From Undaria pinnatifida (lineage: Eukaryota; Sar; Phaeophyceae; Laminariales; Alariaceae), in the NCBI GenBank assembly GCA_012845835.1, contig JABAKD010000024.1:5368109-5432108 (forward strand): DNA of 64,000 nt, read 5' to 3'. The notes beneath the pieces are model-generated. The model worked only from the letters and a program-made list of their open reading frames with translations. It was not told the origin of the DNA and did not search any database. The position numbers and the translations under genes were made by a program. Shown here piece by piece: positions 1 through 8,690 of this stretch (position 1 is the first letter of the stretch; each line of letters starts with the position of its first letter).

Positions 1-540
1 CGCAGAGTCGTGTGGTATATCAGAGGCAGGGTGCTATCTTCGCAAGGCGAAGATGTCCTTTCTCGCAGCGCATGCCTCTAGGCCAGCAAGGCAGACGGAT
101 ATCCGCGCCATGTTTTCTAAGACGTAGTCGAGTGTACAGCAGTACTCTCCGAGGTTCCTGTAGAGTACGAAGTGTGAAGTACGAGTACACCACACTTTTT
201 TTGTTTTGTGTTTCCTTAGAGTGTTTCAAGTCCAAACTCCGGGGTACACGCTGCGGTTTGTAGCAAGACGAGCAGGAGCGTACAGCAGTAGAAGGGGGGT
301 TCCAGCAGGTGTTATGTGCACGTACAGTATGTTACCCGGATGCGGGTACACACAGGTGGTGGTTCTCTTCGCGATGCTTGATACGTTTCACCTAAGTTTT
401 AATGTCTATCCCGCACTACCGCTGCTGTATTCGTACTACTGGTCCCGCGGCAATCATGCTGTACTGCTATATTCAGCAGCCACATATGACGCTATCTAGT
501 TTTGATCGCAATGGCAACGCTACTTTCATTCCCAGTATAT
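1..540. other. unique left flank, no gene recognised
   Basis: This stretch has no counterpart in the repeat units to its right. Open frames are short (97 codons or fewer), overlap on both strands and have no splice or start context that stands out. I see no RNA gene or mobile element in it. Confidence 0.5.
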
Positions 541-552
541 GGGCTTTTACCC

Positions 553-682
553 GGTTTAGCGGTTGTAAACCGCTAAATTGGGACCCAGAATAGTGGTTAT
601 TAACCGCTAAACCGGTTTACCGGGCGGTCCCGGTTTAGCGGTTATTTCGCCCTTTGGCACTAGGGACCGCTAAACCGGGACC
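553..682. repeat. cluster of five inverted/direct copies of a GGTTTAGCGG core
   Basis: The core GGTTTAGCGG, or its complement, occurs at 553-562 (+), 570-579 (-, last two bases differ), 604-613 (-), 632-641 (+) and 667-676 (-). The right half contains a perfect 17-bp inverted repeat, 626-642 against 666-682, with a 23-base loop. The left half can also pair (553-562 with 570-579). The cluster lies just outside the part of the flank that resembles the macro-repeat. It could be a small palindromic transposon, a replication or recombination hot spot, or a protein-binding array; the sequence alone does not say which. Confidence 0.8.
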
Positions 683-764
683 CCTACTGTATATATCATA
701 TGGCTGAAGAAAGTCATACATCGGCCAAAAAATACCAATTAAAAGTGAAATCGCAAGCCACGTC

Positions 765-788
765 ACGTACGTACGTACGTACGTACGT
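765..788. repeat. (ACGT)6 tetranucleotide tract
   Basis: Six perfect ACGT units. Each ACGT is itself palindromic, so the tract is fully self-complementary. The paralogous place in units 1 and 2 (about 22,051-22,062 and 44,881-44,892) has a much shorter ACGT run, so this is a length-variable microsatellite. Confidence 0.9.
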
Positions 789-844
789 GCCAGGCCGATA
801 CTGACTGGTACATACCAGGTACATGCTAACACCCGCACCATCGC

Positions 845-1420
845 CAAGACCTAGCACCACGCGTATAGCAAACCCCTACATCTATGCTACCTAAAGCTGT
901 TAAAAACCCTTGTGCCCCCCCCCCATCGAACACTCCGCCTTTTCCTCACTGGTTGTACGACATGCAGGATATACATAATAATTTGGTGCATTCCGTCCAA
1001 AACCGTTAGATTTATCCCCTTAAAGGATTTATTGTTTCCACGCACAGATTGAGTTGCCCCCCCCTCCCCCACCCCCCCCTCGCTCCCTTCTGTTCAAACC
1101 CATGCCCCCACGCCCTCTAAAACTCCGCCCTCCCCTCACCGGTTATACGACTTACAGGATACACTTGATAAACTGATGCATTTCCTTCCACAGCTGTCAG
1201 ATTTTGTCCCCCTCAAAAACGGGTTTTATATTTTCCGCGCACAGACTGCCTAACATCACCCTGTTGACCCTGATAGCAACACTGTAGTTCCAAGGGGAGT
1301 CGCCGACCTATATCCTTGATGAGGACACACACCCAGTAATACGCGCGATCGGAGTATCACACACAGCTTGCAAAGATGGGTTTCGACAAAATCTTCGATG
1401 TCACAGCTGGGGGTGTATTT
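845..1420 (-). mobile_element. dispersed G/C-rich 'CACTCCAG' repeat, reverse orientation, interrupting an older sequence
   Basis: Reading the minus strand, the element runs from a CACTCCAG-like end (near 1,420), through a block with GATACTCCGATCG and GTGTGTCCTCATTAAGG-type sequence, then homopolymer G tracts, to an outer block with GCGTGGTGCTAGGTC (near 851). The sequence on its two sides (to about 820, and from about 1,425) is contiguous in units 1 and 2 around 22,085-22,095. The element is therefore an insertion of about 600 bp relative to those units. No coding capacity is visible. No convincing terminal repeat or clean target duplication could be fixed by eye. Confidence 0.65.
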
Positions 1421-1529
1421 CGTTTATTTCGTATGACACGTTTCAAGGCTTGCAGCCGACCACGGGAAACAAACCCAAGTGCAAGTCCAGGGAACCCCCC
1501 CCCCCGCCAATATGTTATAAAAATAAAAA

Positions 1530-1990
1530 TGCACTCCAGCCGTAAGATCGAAGATTTCGTCGAAACTCATCTTTGCAAGCTGTGTGTGATACTCCGATCG
1601 GGCGTACTACTGGGTGTGTGTCCTCATTAAGGCTATAGGCCGGCGACTCCCCTTAAAACTACATAGTACAGTAGTAGCTTGTACCATGGTCAACAGTGTG
1701 CTGTTAATCAATTTGCACGCTGAACCTGTGAAACCCGTTTTTGAGAGGGACAAAATCTGACTGCTTTGGAAGGAATGCATCAGTTATGAAGTATTTCCTG
1801 TAAATCGTATAACCGGTGAGGGGAAGTCGAAGTTTTTAAGGGGGGGAGGGGGGGGTTGAAAAGTAGGTGGAGAGAAGGGGGGCGCGCGTTGGGGGGGGGG
1901 CTTCCAACAGCGGTAGGTCGTATACATGTATAGCAGCATACTGTACGCGTGGCGCTAGGTTTAGGCTATGGTGGGGCTGGCGGAGAAGGA
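1530..1990 (+). repeat. dispersed 'CACTCCAG' repeat, forward orientation
   Basis: This is a forward copy of the same family, starting TGCACTCCAGC at 1,530 and ending in the outer block near 1,950-1,990. With the reverse copy at 845-1,420 it forms a head-to-head palindrome, arms about 450-575 bp, spacer about 110 bp. The left arm interrupts sequence that is continuous in the units, so the palindrome arose from independent insertion and not from a single terminal-inverted-repeat transposon. Confidence 0.7.
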
Positions 1991-2600
1991 GGGGGCGGAC
2001 GGGAAGTGAATTTGAACTTGTGAAGGCCATATAATAAAATAATTTGAGCTACCGCGTGGATGGCTCGAAAAGTAAAGAGGTGATCTCACCTGTCCGGTAG
2101 TGTTTATTACACTGGCAGATTCTTAGTTTAGGTCGGGCGGCGGGGGTCCTACATTTTTGTGTTTTGTCAGCCATGCCTACGCTTAATGTACTATCTGGTA
2201 TAATGTATATTGCTATGAATTGCTCTTGGTCGTATTTTTTTTTTTCCTCGTACCGTTCTGTTTCTCTTTTCGATTCCAATTGTTTTTTCCGTACTCACTC
2301 GTAGCTTTTTCTACTTCGTTATAATCGTTTTCCTCCGCCCCCCCTTTTTCTATTGTTTATTTTAACTCTTGGTTGCAAAGTAGTCTGATGTGCTGGCTTG
2401 CATAATTTTTTAACTGCGTGTTCGTTGCGGTTCAGTGCGCTGCTAAATCAACGGTGCTCTTTTCGCATTGCGTTTTTCTGTCTCATAGTTTGTGACCACG
2501 GAACGTGTCTCTCTATGAAGCACCAGCACGGACACTACTACTTCTATTAGTCGTTGTGCAGGATAAAGATGGGCGAGCATAACAGTTTAACGAGCAGAAC
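1991..2600. other. diverged unit-tail sequence, no gene recognised
   Basis: Matches 25,440-25,640 and then 26,137-26,486 of unit 1. A minus-strand frame with an ATG at 2,172-2,174 runs into a consensus-like splice donor (AG/GTGAGATC) at about 2,085-2,092. The paralogue in unit 1 keeps both the ATG and the donor, but nearly all codon differences between the two are amino-acid-changing, so a constrained exon is not supported. Confidence 0.4.
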
Positions 2601-3655
2601 TGTTATCGTGTTCCACTTCGGGTGCTACCTTTTCTGAAACCTCTTCCTTTCTTCTATGCGTTCCCATTCACCAGTACTTTCTGCCCAACGGTTTAGTGAC
2701 AGTGGGCCCACGGATTAACCTATACCCGAGGCGTCTTATCCTCAATCACGAGGTGTGGGTTGGTCTATAGCCCCATTTGCTGTCATTGTTTTGAATAGCA
2801 GTATCTTCGATCCACTTCCCAATTTCCTGGTGTCTTAGTTAGCCATTACCATATCATCGTGTGATCTTCATCTACGACTATTTAAGGCGGGCTATTGCTA
2901 TAGTGATTCACTAGATGTCCGCTATCTGCATGAGCTATAGACCAACCGTCTATCTATGCTGATAACTTAAGGTCTGCTTTCCATTATTTCCTTTGTTGCG
3001 CGATTCGGAATTGGAATCGTGAGATTCGGAATCAATAGAGTATCTAGGAAGGCTGTAGTGCAATCCAGGATTAGGCACGCACATATATACCAGGTATCGC
3101 GCAACAGTATTATTGAACCACGAGACCTGCGGGGCTTGTAGGAAACATAATAATTCGTAGTGGCATCCTGCCTTAGGCTACGCGCCCTGCGCTGATTGGC
3201 TTAGAATTAGTATCTGCACGTTAGCATAAAGAGTAGGATGGTTCTTACGATAACACTAGCACTCGATGTGATTGGCTGCATTGTGAGTTGGTCCTTAACT
3301 CCCATTTCAATTATGCAATCAGTCACGCACGTGAACTTGTAGAAGTGACCGGCGTAGGCAGTTAGCAGCTTGCACTCAGGCGTGGCGTTTGGCATGGAGC
3401 TTTGGATACCTTTCCAGTACGAGAGCCGGTATTTGGCGCTTGGTCAGAGCCAAGCTTCCACCCCGCCCCCTTCTCTCCTCCCCTCTCTCGATCACTCTTG
3501 TATCCTGACCAAAATCAGCCACCCTTGGTCGATAACAAGAGAATCTAACATCTACCTGGGTTTATACTGCTGTCAGATGTGGTCAAGCGACAGACATACC
3601 TGTCCCTTCTCAGGATCATATCGACAAGGATCCCTCAAGGCAAACACCTTAATAT
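2601..3655. mobile_element. 1,055-bp presence/absence segment; possible solo LTR fossil
   Basis: In units 1 and 2 the flanks are directly joined (26,484-26,490 and 49,312-49,318: ...GCAGAACACACAAAC...). Here they are separated by 1,055 bp, with AAC repeated on both sides. The segment begins TGTTATCG and its right junction reads ATATAACA, which resembles the TGTTA..TAACA ends of Copia-type long terminal repeats. A TATATATA stretch lies internally and there is no coding capacity. A solo LTR is one reading. A deletion in the common ancestor of the full units is the other, because no clean 5-bp target duplication is visible. Confidence 0.4.
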
Positions 3656-4224
3656 AACACACAAACTACCGATCGGCCAGCCAATCGGAGACGGACAGAA
3701 AACCAGAAACGCGTTTTTCTAATAATATCTATTCCATTTGCGACGAAACTGTCAGTTTTGTTTTGCCTACTGTTGCGCACGCCCAGCCGTTTGGTCAGTT
3801 CCAGTACGTTGAGTGCATCGCTTAGCGTCTCTGCGTCTCTGCTTCGCGATGCACCACATTCTTCTCCCTGATCTCTCGGCGTGTCCTCCGTCAGACATCC
3901 CCCGATTCGACCGAGGGCCTTGGTCTTGCGGTATTGATTGATGCCAGACAGCTTCATGAAAATGTTCACCACCGCCACTCCTGGCTGCTCCTCCTGAAGC
4001 CCAGCGATTGCGACGAAAAGGGGTGAAGGTTTGACAGTAATCAACCACCTGAGAGCGCAGCGATAAATGAGTAGGATCACGCTGTACCCTCGTCGTACGA
4101 CTTGCTTCTTTCCGTTGCAGGTCGGACGAACGAAACCAACGATCTCTCCATAAAGAAGGGACCGACGCTGTATGTAATTGGTACTTTTGTCGCGCTTTGT
4201 GTTTAGTGCATGATGGTGGTGCAC
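3649..4224 (-). CDS. hypothetical 191-codon frame, relic of unknown gene
   Basis: A 191-residue minus-strand open frame with an N-terminal HHHHALNT stretch, a QRRSLLYGE segment and a middle portion containing GVAVVNIFMK. I do not recognise a family. Its last two codons and stop lie in the extra 2,601-3,655 segment, so the present C-terminus postdates that rearrangement, or the segment was lost from the other copies. In units 1 and 2 the paralogous sequence (26,484-27,094 and 49,312-49,922) keeps the first part, then leaves this frame; the long form is open only here. It could be the 3' part of an old transposon or a decayed host gene. A real product is doubtful. Confidence 0.25.
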   Translation of the reverse strand: MHHHHALNTKRDKSTNYIQRRSLLYGEIVGFVRPTCNGKKQVVRRGYSVILLIYRCALRWLITVKPSPLFVAIAGLQEEQPGVAVVNIFMKLSGINQYRKTKALGRIGGCLTEDTPRDQGEECGASRSRDAETLSDALNVLELTKRLGVRNSRQNKTDSFVANGIDIIRKTRFWFSVRLRLAGRSVVCVLY

Positions 4225-4301
4225 GAGGTACCAGATATTTCAGTACGAAAAATGCATCACAGGTCTAAAGGAGACAAGTGATTATACCTACCGCCATTAC
4301 A

Positions 4302-4531
4302 TTATGCACGACAACCAGTGGGACGCCGAGCACAACAAGGTCTCCAACATGGCGTGATCTCACAGAGTGTAGGAGGAGCAACAGGAGGGACAGGAAGAGA
4401 AGGTTGACCTGATTCTTGGATTTTGGGGCTGGTAGAGATTCCGACCAGACACACATTACAATATTTTTTCTTAGCAGTGTCATGCCGCTGCTGTGAATAC
4501 CCACGAGAAGTGCCGTGAAAAATCGGGCTTT
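4302..4531 (-). pseudogene. Cys-rich C-terminal relic, possibly PiggyBac-type transposase
   Basis: The minus-strand frame reads ...QQRHDTAKKKYCNVCLVG... and then a second Cys cluster (TLCEITPCWRPCC) before its stop. Many PiggyBac-family transposases end in a basic stretch followed by a CxxC pair and a Cys/His-rich finger, and that general layout fits. No DDE core or upstream domain could be identified, and the upstream frame breaks up. Units 1 and 2 carry a longer but shifted version (27,099-27,539; 49,927-50,367). The family call is tentative. Confidence 0.25.
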
Positions 4532-5075
4532 GTTGTCATGCCGACTTTGAACGAGAAACCCGCAGAGGATGTACTGATAAATCGCTTTGTCAACGTCAAT
4601 TCAATCCCGTCATGTTTAACCGCACCAAGCGCGTGATGCACTCCAGCATAGCCTTCCAAACAGAAGCTTGGTCAGCACAAACTACCATTTGCAAAAAATA
4701 CAATGCCGTACGAAGCGTAAACTGTGCTACCGATGTTTCCGAATCATTCCGCGCAAACGGTGGAGGAACCGATGGAGAATGTTCTCTGTCTGACTGTCAG
4801 ACGCCAATTGACCGACCTATCAAGCAGACAATTAAACATGTGCGGTTCGAGTCAATCTCTCGTCAGATTCCTGCACTGTCGACGTCAAACATGAAGCGCC
4901 TTGCAATGCGACGCTTAACCGTGTCCATTGCGGCCCTGGACGCCATGCCTTTTGCCGCGAATTTTGAACGTGACAATCAAACTAATGTCATCAATATCTA
5001 TACGCAGCATCTGCTGATACAGCTGCTGCACATTCGCCAAACGCCGCCCCACCGCACGATACACATCAAATCATA
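4532..5075. other. diverged unit-tail sequence, no gene recognised
   Basis: Matches 27,365-27,914 of unit 1 with many substitutions and small indels. A 164-codon plus-strand frame (4,612-5,106) is open here, but its counterpart in unit 1 is broken up and the encoded residues show no recognisable domain. I treat it as fortuitous. Confidence 0.4.
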
Positions 5076-5079
5076 TTGT

Positions 5080-6019
5080 CTCTCCATGTCGAGGTACAAA
5101 AAATGAAACGGAGTCAGTCCATCACGTCGGGGACGGTTACACCCCAAATCTTCTTCTCTCCCAGGTGCACCTCCACTCCTTCTTCATTTACGAAAAGTTC
5201 GTATGCACTGTCCTTCCGCCATCTCCAGGGAAACCGGTTCATCCACTCGCGCTTGTAAGGGCCAGACTTGGACAGAACACAGATGCAATCGACAGTCACC
5301 TCCTGCGTAGTGGTCGGGCGTGAAAAACGCAGATTCAGGGCAGATTGGGGCGGACGTACGGCAAGATGTCGTCAAAGACATAGCGTCTAGCGACGTTAAA
5401 ATGGCAGGTGGACTGAACTGTCTTGCCCGGGTTTCTTACCACACACAGGTACCAGGTAATCGTAAAAGATCGCACGCCCATTCCGGAACTAGCGACGAGA
5501 ACACCGTGACAACGGCACTCTGATCACTCGGCGCCCGCGTTCGAGCAGCTCTACTACCGTAGTTGGACGCGTGTTACAATAGAGGTGGCACTTTTTCGTC
5601 TGAAACGGTTCCTGAATGACGGGGCTCTTTAACTCGAAATCGTCGGGAATAGGTGGTTTTTTGGCATGATCCTTGTTGTCTACGTAGGACATAGGATTTT
5701 TCAACCTGTGAGCAGTTGTAGTGTTCTCCAAATTGGCTTTTGAGTTAATACATGTCTTAAGCTCCCAAAGTCAACAGCCCCCGTAAAAAAAACGGTGAGT
5801 ACATCTATCGTAGAATGCGTCGTTGATCGCTAAAGGTGGAAGATGAATGTATTGTACGTACAGCCATTCCATCTTTAGCTAAGGTCCGTGAAGGGTATTA
5901 TACCTCTCACGGTTTGCTTGTTATACCCACAATGGCATGCCTAGTGTCGGCAAATGAACACGATTCACTATCATATATGCAAGAAGAACAAGAAACGTGA
6001 AAAGTCTTTCGTGAAGGTC
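5080..6019. other. start of unit, hairpins but no recognised gene
   Basis: Small minus-strand frames of 61, 65 and 80 codons (the last at 5,489-5,731, starting MENTTTAHRL) are preserved in all units, but nearly all this DNA is identical between copies, so conservation says nothing about coding. Two imperfect hairpins occur: GCTAAAG..CTTTAGC around 5,828-5,880, and CCGTGA..TCACGG around 5,886-5,911. I recognise no domain. Confidence 0.4.
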
Positions 6020-7237
6020 TCAGGTATCAATTCTGATCACATGTGGTGGTTCGAGCGGTAGCGTGCCGGCGTGCGCCAAACTAGTATACCCATGCTTATG
6101 CCAGAAGGCTCCCAGATGCGACATGGTGTAGCATGTCAACCCACAACTCACCAGACACGCCCTGTCATCAAAAGTCATGGCCACTTCACCCAGGTGCTCC
6201 CTTGCCTTGTCAACATCCTGACGGAGCTGCCGCCTCCCCGTGACCCACCCCCAAACGCCCCACGTGCCCTTGTTGCTTGTCAAATCCCTTCCCTCCCGCA
6301 TCTCCTCCCTTAACGCCACTTCAGCGGCGAACACGCGCTCAAGCCGGCCAGCAGCGGGAGCCACCATAACCGTGGCGACTCTCCCTTCTTTCTCTTCGGA
6401 GCCCATGATATCACCTGAAAATTCTTCGGAAATCCTAGTGAACATCACCGACCCGTCGTCGGCGGGCCACATGGCAGACCTGCCACTCCCGGACAGAAAC
6501 GGTGGTAGCCGCACCTCCCCGACCTTCAGGGCGAGTTTGGGGCCTGAAACTACCCTGGGGTTGTTGCTCTGGGAATCAGATCCATGCTCGTCCGAGTCCT
6601 GCTGTTCGCCGTCGGGGCTACTGGAGCTTTCCGGCGTAGACGTGGGGCTGTGACCGGTGCCATGGCTTGGGCTAGGGCTTGGGCTAGGGCTGGGGGTGGA
6701 TCTGTCCCGGCTGCCAGGAGAGGGAGGATTCGTGCTAGAGGTGGGGATGCCACTCGCTGGGTGTTTGGGATCACCACCGTTGGCGCTGGCGGCGGGGACG
6801 GGGTCAGAAGATGGGGTAGGTATGGCGGCGGGGCTAGCGATGGGGCTGGCGCTTGGGGTCTTGTTGTTGGCAAAATCTTCGTGGTCAGCGTTGGCGGTGG
6901 ACTGGTGAGCGCTGTCGTCTTTCCCGTTGGTGGCTGCGGGGTCGATTTGAGCATGCTTGAATGGTGATGGGTGGCCAGTGACCGGTCCCCCCGGAGCGTC
7001 GAAGTCGCCAGTCGGGAAGATCAAGTCAGCCTCGTCGTTGTTGTCGCCGTTCGCGGAGGGGGAGAGCGTAGCAGAGGAAGAGGAAGGCGGTGCCGTGGAA
7101 GAGGAGGAGGAGGAGGCACGGTTTGCGAGGGCTTCGATTTTTGCGTGATACGCCGCTTGCGACGCCTTGAGGGCGGGGGACAGCTCGACTGCCTGCCGGC
7201 CGGAGGCACCCTGTACGGTAGATGAGTTCGTGGACAA
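6020..7237 (-). CDS. Ser/Pro-rich protein with unique C-terminal domain, unknown function (unit 1)
   Basis: This is the longest open frame of the unit, 405 codons. Residues 1-40 look alpha-helical (KASQAAYHAKIEALANR). Residues 41-225 are low-complexity Ser/Pro/Ala/Thr with runs of Ser and an alternating Ser-Pro stretch near 180-191. Residues 226-405 are of ordinary composition with several Trp and Cys (GTWGVWGWVTG, CLVSCGLTC). I do not recognise a family. No ATG lies between the upstream in-frame stop and the frame; translation would need TTG at 7,237, or, more likely, an upstream exon spliced in (a CAG acceptor-like site sits at 7,211-7,213). A hydrophobic segment (SLLLVALLLL) lies just upstream in another frame. 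The three copies differ by few changes, three of them amino-acid replacements (295, 359, 214). Confidence 0.5.
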   Translation of the reverse strand: MSTNSSTVQGASGRQAVELSPALKASQAAYHAKIEALANRASSSSSSTAPPSSSSATLSPSANGDNNDEADLIFPTGDFDAPGGPVTGHPSPFKHAQIDPAATNGKDDSAHQSTANADHEDFANNKTPSASPIASPAAIPTPSSDPVPAASANGGDPKHPASGIPTSSTNPPSPGSRDRSTPSPSPSPSPSHGTGHSPTSTPESSSSPDGEQQDSDEHGSDSQSNNPRVVSGPKLALKVGEVRLPPFLSGSGRSAMWPADDGSVMFTRISEEFSGDIMGSEEKEGRVATVMVAPAAGRLERVFAAEVALREEMREGRDLTSNKGTWGVWGWVTGRRQLRQDVDKAREHLGEVAMTFDDRACLVSCGLTCYTMSHLGAFWHKHGYTSLAHAGTLPLEPPHVIRIDT

Positions 7238-7280
7238 AAATGGTCGACAAGAGAAGAAGGGCGACCAACAGCAAGGATGT
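7229..7280 (-). other. hydrophobic segment in a frame overlapping the start of the Ser/Pro-rich frame
   Basis: A minus-strand frame opening with ATG at 7,400 reads a basic stretch (CHRRT) followed by about 17 hydrophobic residues (SLLLVALLLLSTIFV), like a signal anchor. It overlaps the first codons of the 405-codon frame in a different phase. A GT..CAG pair of about 59 bp (7,211-7,269) would join the two frames but remove most of the hydrophobic core, so the connection is unresolved. The same arrangement is present in units 2 and 3. Confidence 0.3.
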
Positions 7281-7548
7281 ACGGCGGTGGCACGGAAAGT
7301 CAGAGCAGTCTCTCAGGGTACTAGAGAGGAGGTACCCTCGATGATAGATAGGGGGTTTGGTAAGCAAGGATTTTGGTGGCTCCTTATGTCCCCCAATCAA
7401 ACATAGAAGTAGTAGGCATCAATGTGTTTACTGTATACCAGTTGGGTTATGGGTAGGAGTAGGGTATAAAGGTATATAATAGCAGCATTGAAATCGTCGA
7501 ATGTCACAGTCCAAGGGGAACCCAACCCATGAACAATCTGCAAACATG

Positions 7549-7594
7549 TAGGTTACAACTACGTTTTCTTACAATTCGATTATGTTGTAACCTA
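7549..7594. repeat. perfect 11-bp inverted repeat
   Basis: TAGGTTACAAC at 7,549-7,559 is exactly complementary to GTTGTAACCTA at 7,584-7,594, with a 24-base AT-rich loop. It lies between the Ser/Pro-rich frame and the candidate exons to its right, so it could be a hairpin or a dimeric binding site. It is present identically in units 2 and 3. Confidence 0.7.
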
Positions 7595-7725
7595 TTGTTG
7601 AGGTGGTCGACCTTGGGATACCACCTTCACCGGTTTCAATACCACGTTTACATATTATCCAAGATCCAACATAATTTTAAAGCGGCGAATGCCCTATTGA
7701 CAGGTGCCTCGGTGGGTTGGCATAC

Positions 7726-8218
7726 CGGCTCTTCTCCCGGTTCCGGCATCTTGGACACGATGACCGAGTCGGCGCCGTAGCGAATGACCTGTGCGGTCTC
7801 AACGGCCCCAATGTATTCCACATAAACCACGCCCGCCTCGTCCTCCTGCACGTTGCAGAGTTCGAATGCGCAACCAGAGAAGGTTAGTGACGGAATGAGT
7901 GGTTTCAACAAGAAGATTTAGAAAGGGAGGCGGCGGTAATACCGTACACGGCGGTGTGCACCACACGCCCGGTGATAGAAGTTTCGGGGTCCTGAAAACG
8001 TACTCCCTGGTTTGATATACTCCAGAAATGTGATATGCAGCATCCCCCGGTGACAAATTGAGGGGTCGTTTCGAAGTTTTTTCCAGAGCGACACGACTTA
8101 CGCTGGGGGTTGCGATAAAAATGGGTGCAATAAAAGTGATTCCTCCAGCGAACTGCCACGTTTCAAACACACGTTGCTGAGTCGCGCGACAGCCCCTGCC
8201 GACCTCGAGCCCCCCGAA
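7726..8218 (-). CDS. candidate downstream exons of the secreted-protein gene (unit 1)
   Basis: Two minus-strand segments have good borders and phase 0 at both ends. The first, 8,102-8,218 (39 codons, FGGLEVGRGC..FIATPS), follows a CCCTAAC branch-like motif and CACCAG, and ends at GTAAGTCG. The second, 7,726-7,845 (40 codons, EDEAGVVYVEYIGAV..EPGEEP), follows CACTAAC and GTGCAG, and ends at GTATGC. A third piece between them (DPETSITGR..) could be an exon in unit 1, but its phase is shifted by the 11-bp difference in units 2 and 3. These segments have protein-like composition with alternating hydrophobic strands. They could be later exons of the gene starting at 11,374, or a separate gene beginning with an ATG at 8,451. 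The link is inferred only from strand, spacing and shared intron phase. Confidence 0.35.
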
Positions 8219-8520
8219 CTGGTGGGGTTAGGGCCATCATCACTTTTATGGTCGTGTTGATCTGATCCGACGTGCAAGGGAAAAATTATCCACATGCAAC
8301 GAATGGGGAGGTTGTTGCTGTGCTTGTCCTGGTATTTCGGCACATATCGCTTGGGGGTGTCATTCACGATATTAGGCATGACACGGCAGGGGGTGTGGTT
8401 GTTCAACGTACCCGGGTGATCAATCCGGTGGTTGGTTGGGATAAATAACATTTCACCGCCGGTTGGTATACTCCAGGGGTGAGCTATACAACGTACCGGG
8501 TGGTATACACCATCATGAAC

Positions 8521-8690
8521 GAGTAGTAGTAGTAGCAGTAGCAGTGCTAGCGACAGCGATACGAGTAGTAGTGGTAGTAGTTTATGAGGCAGAGCAGTAG
8601 TAGAGGCACATCAGCGTCAAATTTCAGTGCTACAATTGGCAGGTTTAGTACAGTAGTGGCGCAGTAGTAGTAGTAGCAGCAGCGGGTGAG
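8521..8690. repeat. GTA/GCA trinucleotide-rich microsatellite stretch
   Basis: Runs of GTAGTAGTAG mixed with GCAGTAGCAG occur at about 8,523-8,580 and again at about 8,652-8,685. Copy numbers of the triplets differ by substitution between units (GTAGTAGTAGTAGCAG versus GTAGTAGTAGCAGCAG). Found also at 31,351-31,515 and 54,179-54,340. Confidence 0.8.

Larger units (their letters stand above)
691..5075. repeat. diverged, rearranged copy of the right end of the macro-repeat unit
   Basis: Blocks here match the unit tail in order: 691-820 with 21,965-22,090; 1,425-1,512 with 22,092-22,185; 1,530-2,280 with 24,864-25,640; 2,250-2,600 with 26,137-26,486; and 3,656-5,075 with 26,484-27,914. Identity is roughly 90% where compared, against nearly 100% between the full units. 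The 2.7 kb cassette-bearing segment (22,190-24,860) is absent here. A dispersed repeat (845-1,420) and a 1,055-bp segment (2,601-3,655) are extra. This looks like an older or un-homogenised edge copy of the array. Confidence 0.8.

Noticed and set aside
1376-1630. 84-codon plus-strand frame across the head-to-head repeat pair
   Set aside because: It simply reads through both arms and the C-tract; repeat DNA.
4840-4870. GGTTCGAGTC B-box-like word in the left flank
   Set aside because: No matching A-box and no stems around it.
6550-6967. Several 83- to 137-codon frames on both strands over the Ser/Pro-rich gene
   Set aside because: Shadows of the same GC-rich low-complexity DNA; the 405-codon frame explains them.
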